DNA of 64,000 nucleotides, taken from Mytilisepta virgata. Its lineage: Eukaryota; Mollusca; Bivalvia; Mytilida; Mytilidae. Location of the stretch: the NCBI GenBank assembly GCA_028015205.1, contig JAPWFG010000020.1, positions 1,674,001 through 1,738,000 on the forward strand. Direction: 5' to 3'. Positions within the stretch are counted from its first letter, which is position 1; every line of letters starts with the position of its first letter. Under the pieces are notes generated by a model, which was given only the letters and a program-made list of their open reading frames with translations, searched no databases and was not told the DNA's origin. A program made the position numbers and the translations under genes. Shown here one piece after another: positions 60,756 to 64,000 of the stretch.

Positions 60756-63700
60756 TATGGAAGGGAATTACCGCCATAATGATAACGATATATTCTTGTT
60801 GTATTATTACTATTCTTATTCCTATTATTGTAATTGTCAGCTGTATTATGATAAATCTTATTTTCTAATTTCATAAACATCTAATTTCTATTTTATATTA
60901 TTAAATTTCTAAATTGTTACAGGCCGATTATTAATTTTTTATTGTAACTTTTCTACTTTCATGCATAAATTTTTAAATTTTATTTTCCAAAATTATACTT
61001 TTAAACTTTACAACCTCAAGCTTGTCAAATCCTGAAATGAAAAAGATCAAATATCCCGTTTCCATAAAAAATACACGAATTAGAATTTAGAACTTAGAAC
61101 TTAGACGAATAGCAATCAGCATATTGGAATTTAGAACTTACGAATTGGAATTTAGACGAATGCGAGTTAGCATAATTGAGTTGGCATAATTTAATGTCAC
61201 ATTATGACGATCAGTGGCGCTGTCGTCTGTACAATGAATCTCCCTCATCATGTGACCTTGTTTACGACAACTAGAACGATAGCTGAGGGTCTTAAAGAGG
61301 GGGTATGAGAACGAACAACGTGAAATAAAAACATTTTCGCTGAAATCGAATCACGAATAATAAGCAACGTTCTAAGGAAAAGAAAACGGACATATACAAT
61401 TTTTTTTTTTTAATATTCACTTCTTTATTAAATTGAATATTGATGGAACTGATTAGCCTATATCAGAATTTCCCGTATCTTCAATACCGTAACACGTAAA
61501 ATAACGAATCGCGGGCAATAAAAAGAACTGGAAACGCCCAAAGATCGAAAACACGAGAAATGAAATGGGGAAAACGCAGCACGATAAACACGCTGTACGT
61601 TACCTCCCTCATAACTCTGGGGCCGTCAGATTTACGGCTGTGGTTCACTGTTTACCCAGTAAGTTTTAAAAGAAATATTGGATGGACACTGGTGGATTTA
61701 GAGAAGTGGAAGGGCCCGCCCCTTTTTAGCCGAGACCATATATTATGTATAAAAGTCCCATAAAATTATCCCGGGTCTCCTGTTGTCTTCGGGGCCTGTA
61801 TACGATATTTATTGTGGGTAGGCCTACTCACAATAACTATCGTATTTTACAGGCCCTATGCTTTTTCACTAAAGAATTGTCAGATGCCGTGACCCGGATC
61901 CGACACTGATCACAGGGCTCGTATCAATATAGTCTTTCGATCACCAATCATTACTGGTTGATACGAGGGAAGGGGGAGGCTTTTCATAAAACTTTTCATA
62001 TTGAATCCTTGAAGTCCTCAGTGGGTGATGTGAAGCCCCCGGAATTTCCTGGATTTTCTGAGATAAATTTTAGCATAAAAATAAAAGTTTTATGCCCCCT
62101 GACAAAAAATTGGGGGTGGGGTGGGTGTATATGCCGCTTTGTTCGTCCGTCTGTCTGTCTGACCCAAAGCAAATCGTTTCCAGATGATTACTCAAGTTTC
62201 CTTTAACCAATCATTCTGATATTTGAACACAACGTTACTGGCTTATATTAAAATACAGGTCAAGTTCTATTATGGGAGGAGCAAGGATCCCAAAATTTAA
62301 ACCTCACCCCTGTTTTCTCATAGCATTTTTATAACAGAAATTGACCTGTGTTTTTTTATAAGTAACATTGTGTTCAAATATCAGAAGGATTGGTCAAAGG
62401 AAACTTGAATAATCATCTGGAAATGGGACAGACAGACAGACGGACGAACAAAGCGGCATATCCCCCCCCCCACACCCATTTTTTTTTGTCAAAATTTATC
62501 TCAGAAAATCCAGGAAATTCCGGGGGCTTCACATCTTGGATATCCAAAACGGCTTCGCCCTGGACCAACTGAGGACTTCAAGGATTCAATATGAAAAGTT
62601 TTATGGAGAGCCCCCTCCCCTTTCCCCAGTATCAACCAGTAATGATTGGCGATCGAAAGACTATATTGGTACGAGCCCCTGTGATCAGTGTCAGATCTAG
62701 GTTTTCGAAACGTTGGGACACGGCATCTGACAATTTTTAGTGAAAAAGCGTAGGGCCTGTAAAATACGATAGTTATTGTGAGTAGGCCTGCCCACAGTTA
62801 ATATCGTATACAGACCCCGAAGACAACAGGAGACCCGGGATAATTTAATGTGACTTTTATACATAATTTTATATATGGTCTCGGCTTAAAAGGGGCGGGC
62901 CTTTCCTCTTCTCTAAATCCACCAGTGTCCATCCAATATTTCTTTTAAAACTTACCTTGTGTAAACAGTCAACCGCAGCGCACCAGTTATGAGGGAGGTA
63001 ACGTACAGCGTGTTTGAACTTTTTTATTTATCGTGCTGCGTTTTCCCCCATTTTATTTCTCGTGTTTTCGGTCTTTGTGCGTTTCCAGTTCTTTTTATTG
63101 GCCGTGATTCCTTATTTTACGTGTTACGGTATTGAAGATACGGAAAATTTTGATATACGTTAATTTTAGAAATACATATGTAAATTATATCAATATTTAG
63201 TACCATCATTATTCAGTGTAATTAAGAAGTGAATATTATCTAAAACAATGTATATGTCCCCTTTCTTTTCCTCAGAACGTTGCTTATTATTCGTGATTAG
63301 GTTTCAGCGAAGATGTTTTATTTCACGTTGTCCTTTCTCATACCCCCTCTTTAGGACCCTCATATATCGTTCTACGTAAACAAGGTCACGTGATGGGGGA
63401 GATTCATCAGACGACAGCGCCACTGATCGTCATAATGTGACATTAAATTATGCTAACTCGCATTCGTCTAAGTTCTAAGTTCTAAGTTCTAAATTCCAAT
63501 ATGCTGATTGCTATTCGTCTAAGTTCTAAGATCTTATTCATGTATTTTTATGGAAACGGGATATTTGATTTTTATCATTTCAGGAGTTTGACAAGCTTGA
63601 AGGTGTAAAGTTTACAGGTACAATTTTGGAAAATAAAATTAAAAAATTTAGGCATGAAAGTAGAAAAGTTACAATAAAAAATTAATAATCGGCCTGTAAC

Positions 63701-63860
63701 AATTTAGAAATTTAATAATATAAAATAGAAATTAGATGTTTATGAAATTAGAAAATAAGATTTATCATAATACAGCTGACAATTACAATAATAGGAATAA
63801 GAATAGTAATAATACAACAAGAATATATCGTTATCATTATGGCGGTAATTCCCTTCCATA
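60756..63860. mobile_element. 3.1-kb palindromic foldback element with 6-bp target duplication
   Basis: The whole span is one imperfect palindrome centred near 62310. The left end TATGGAAGGGAATTACCGCC is mirrored exactly at 63841-63860, and the arms match through to a loop of roughly 60-100 bp (about 62270-62340). Arm differences include an extra 30 bp near 62075-62105 on the left. ATGCAA flanks both ends (60750-60755 and 63861-63866). No transposase was found; open frames inside do not resemble a known protein. The insertion-like ends argue for a mobile unit rather than a local inversion. Confidence 0.85.
61788..61860. repeat. hairpin nested within the foldback arm
   Basis: GGGCCTGTATACGATATTTATTGTGGGTAGG is mirrored by CCTACTCACAATAACTATCGTATTTTACAGGCCC. 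It occurs again in the other arm at about 62752-62820, as expected. Confidence 0.8.
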
Positions 63861-63925
63861 ATGCAATACTGGTAAACTGTGTTATCAACAGTGAACCAAA
63901 TGTTCACACCAACAGTGAAATCAAG

Positions 63926-64000
63926 ATGGCTTCCAGCGTCAGCATAAACTTATCTGATTTAATTGTCTCCGGAAAATTGAACTCAGGATCTCATGAATAT
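63926..64000 (+). CDS. possible gene start, truncated by the window edge
   Basis: From AAGATGG (purine at -3, G at +4) a frame reads MASSVSINLSDLIVSGKLNS and on, open to the last base (25 codons). It lies 60 bp outside the foldback element. No family can be named from so little, and a frame this short is often chance. It would lie inside the presumed EAG intron unless the channel gene has a different layout. Confidence 0.3.
   Translation, partial: MASSVSINLSDLIVSGKLNSGSHEY

Noticed and set aside
60756..63860. Assembly artefact (hairpin read) as the cause of the large palindrome
   Set aside because: The arms differ by many substitutions and indels and a direct ATGCAA repeat flanks the unit. 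This is not fully excluded without read data.

Overview
This is eukaryotic, AT-rich, intron-rich DNA from an animal, most probably a bivalve mollusc of the mussel (Mytilus) kind. The evidence is small exons in multi-kilobase introns and a dense population of tandem-repeat-bearing interspersed elements of the type common in bivalves. The species call is inference from repeat style and from protein similarity judged by eye; no search was run.

Three host genes can be supported. (1) RTRAF (CGI-99/C14orf166 orthologue) lies on the minus strand. Its first six coding exons are at 18661-18721, 13285-13509, 8792-8881, 3644-3732, 2782-2850 and 804-858. They join in one open frame of 196 complete codons, with GT-AG borders and matching phases throughout. 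The last exon or exons lie off the left edge. (2) A three-exon plus-strand gene (20138-20471, 26844-27224, 39204-39376) encodes a complete 295-residue protein: an N-terminal C3HC4 RING-type zinc site followed by a long acidic, Ser/Glu/Gln-rich tail. I do not recognise the family. Its start codon lies head to head with that of RTRAF, 1.4 kb apart. (3) The first coding exon of an EAG-type potassium channel (KCNH1/5 class, PAS-cap segment) is at 45930-46008 on the plus strand. Its second exon is not visible in the remaining 18 kb. A fourth possible gene start is an open frame running off the right edge from 63926.

Most of the rest is mobile DNA. At least eight elements of several sequence families share one architecture: a short 5' inverted repeat matching a 3' subterminal copy, a 3' hairpin usually followed by CTAG or a near match, and a core of minisatellite repeats. 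This is the layout of non-autonomous Helentron/HINE ('pearl'-type) elements. Fragments of a Penelope-like retroelement occur at 22.4-23.6, 35.3-36.5, 38.0-38.8 and 44.3-44.6 kb. One of them indicates that the GIY-YIG nuclease precedes the reverse transcriptase in this family. Other elements are an apparently intact Tc1/mariner (DD34E) transposon at 53.9-55.4 kb, three copies of a tRNA-derived SINE plus a separate tRNA-like head, two decayed non-LTR 3' ends, a 1.4-kb TIR element with a 7-bp target duplication, a pair of 0.5-kb inverted copies 4.5 kb apart, several palindromic MITE-like units, and a 3.1-kb almost fully palindromic foldback element (60756-63860) flanked by ATGCAA.

The layout shows nested insertion history. 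A Penelope element lies inside a Helentron-like element. A Helentron-like element splits a minisatellite. An H2-type element lies inside a TIR element about 130 bp from RTRAF exon 2, and another ends about 25 bp from RTRAF exon 3. No rRNA, genuine tRNA, CRISPR or prokaryotic feature was seen.
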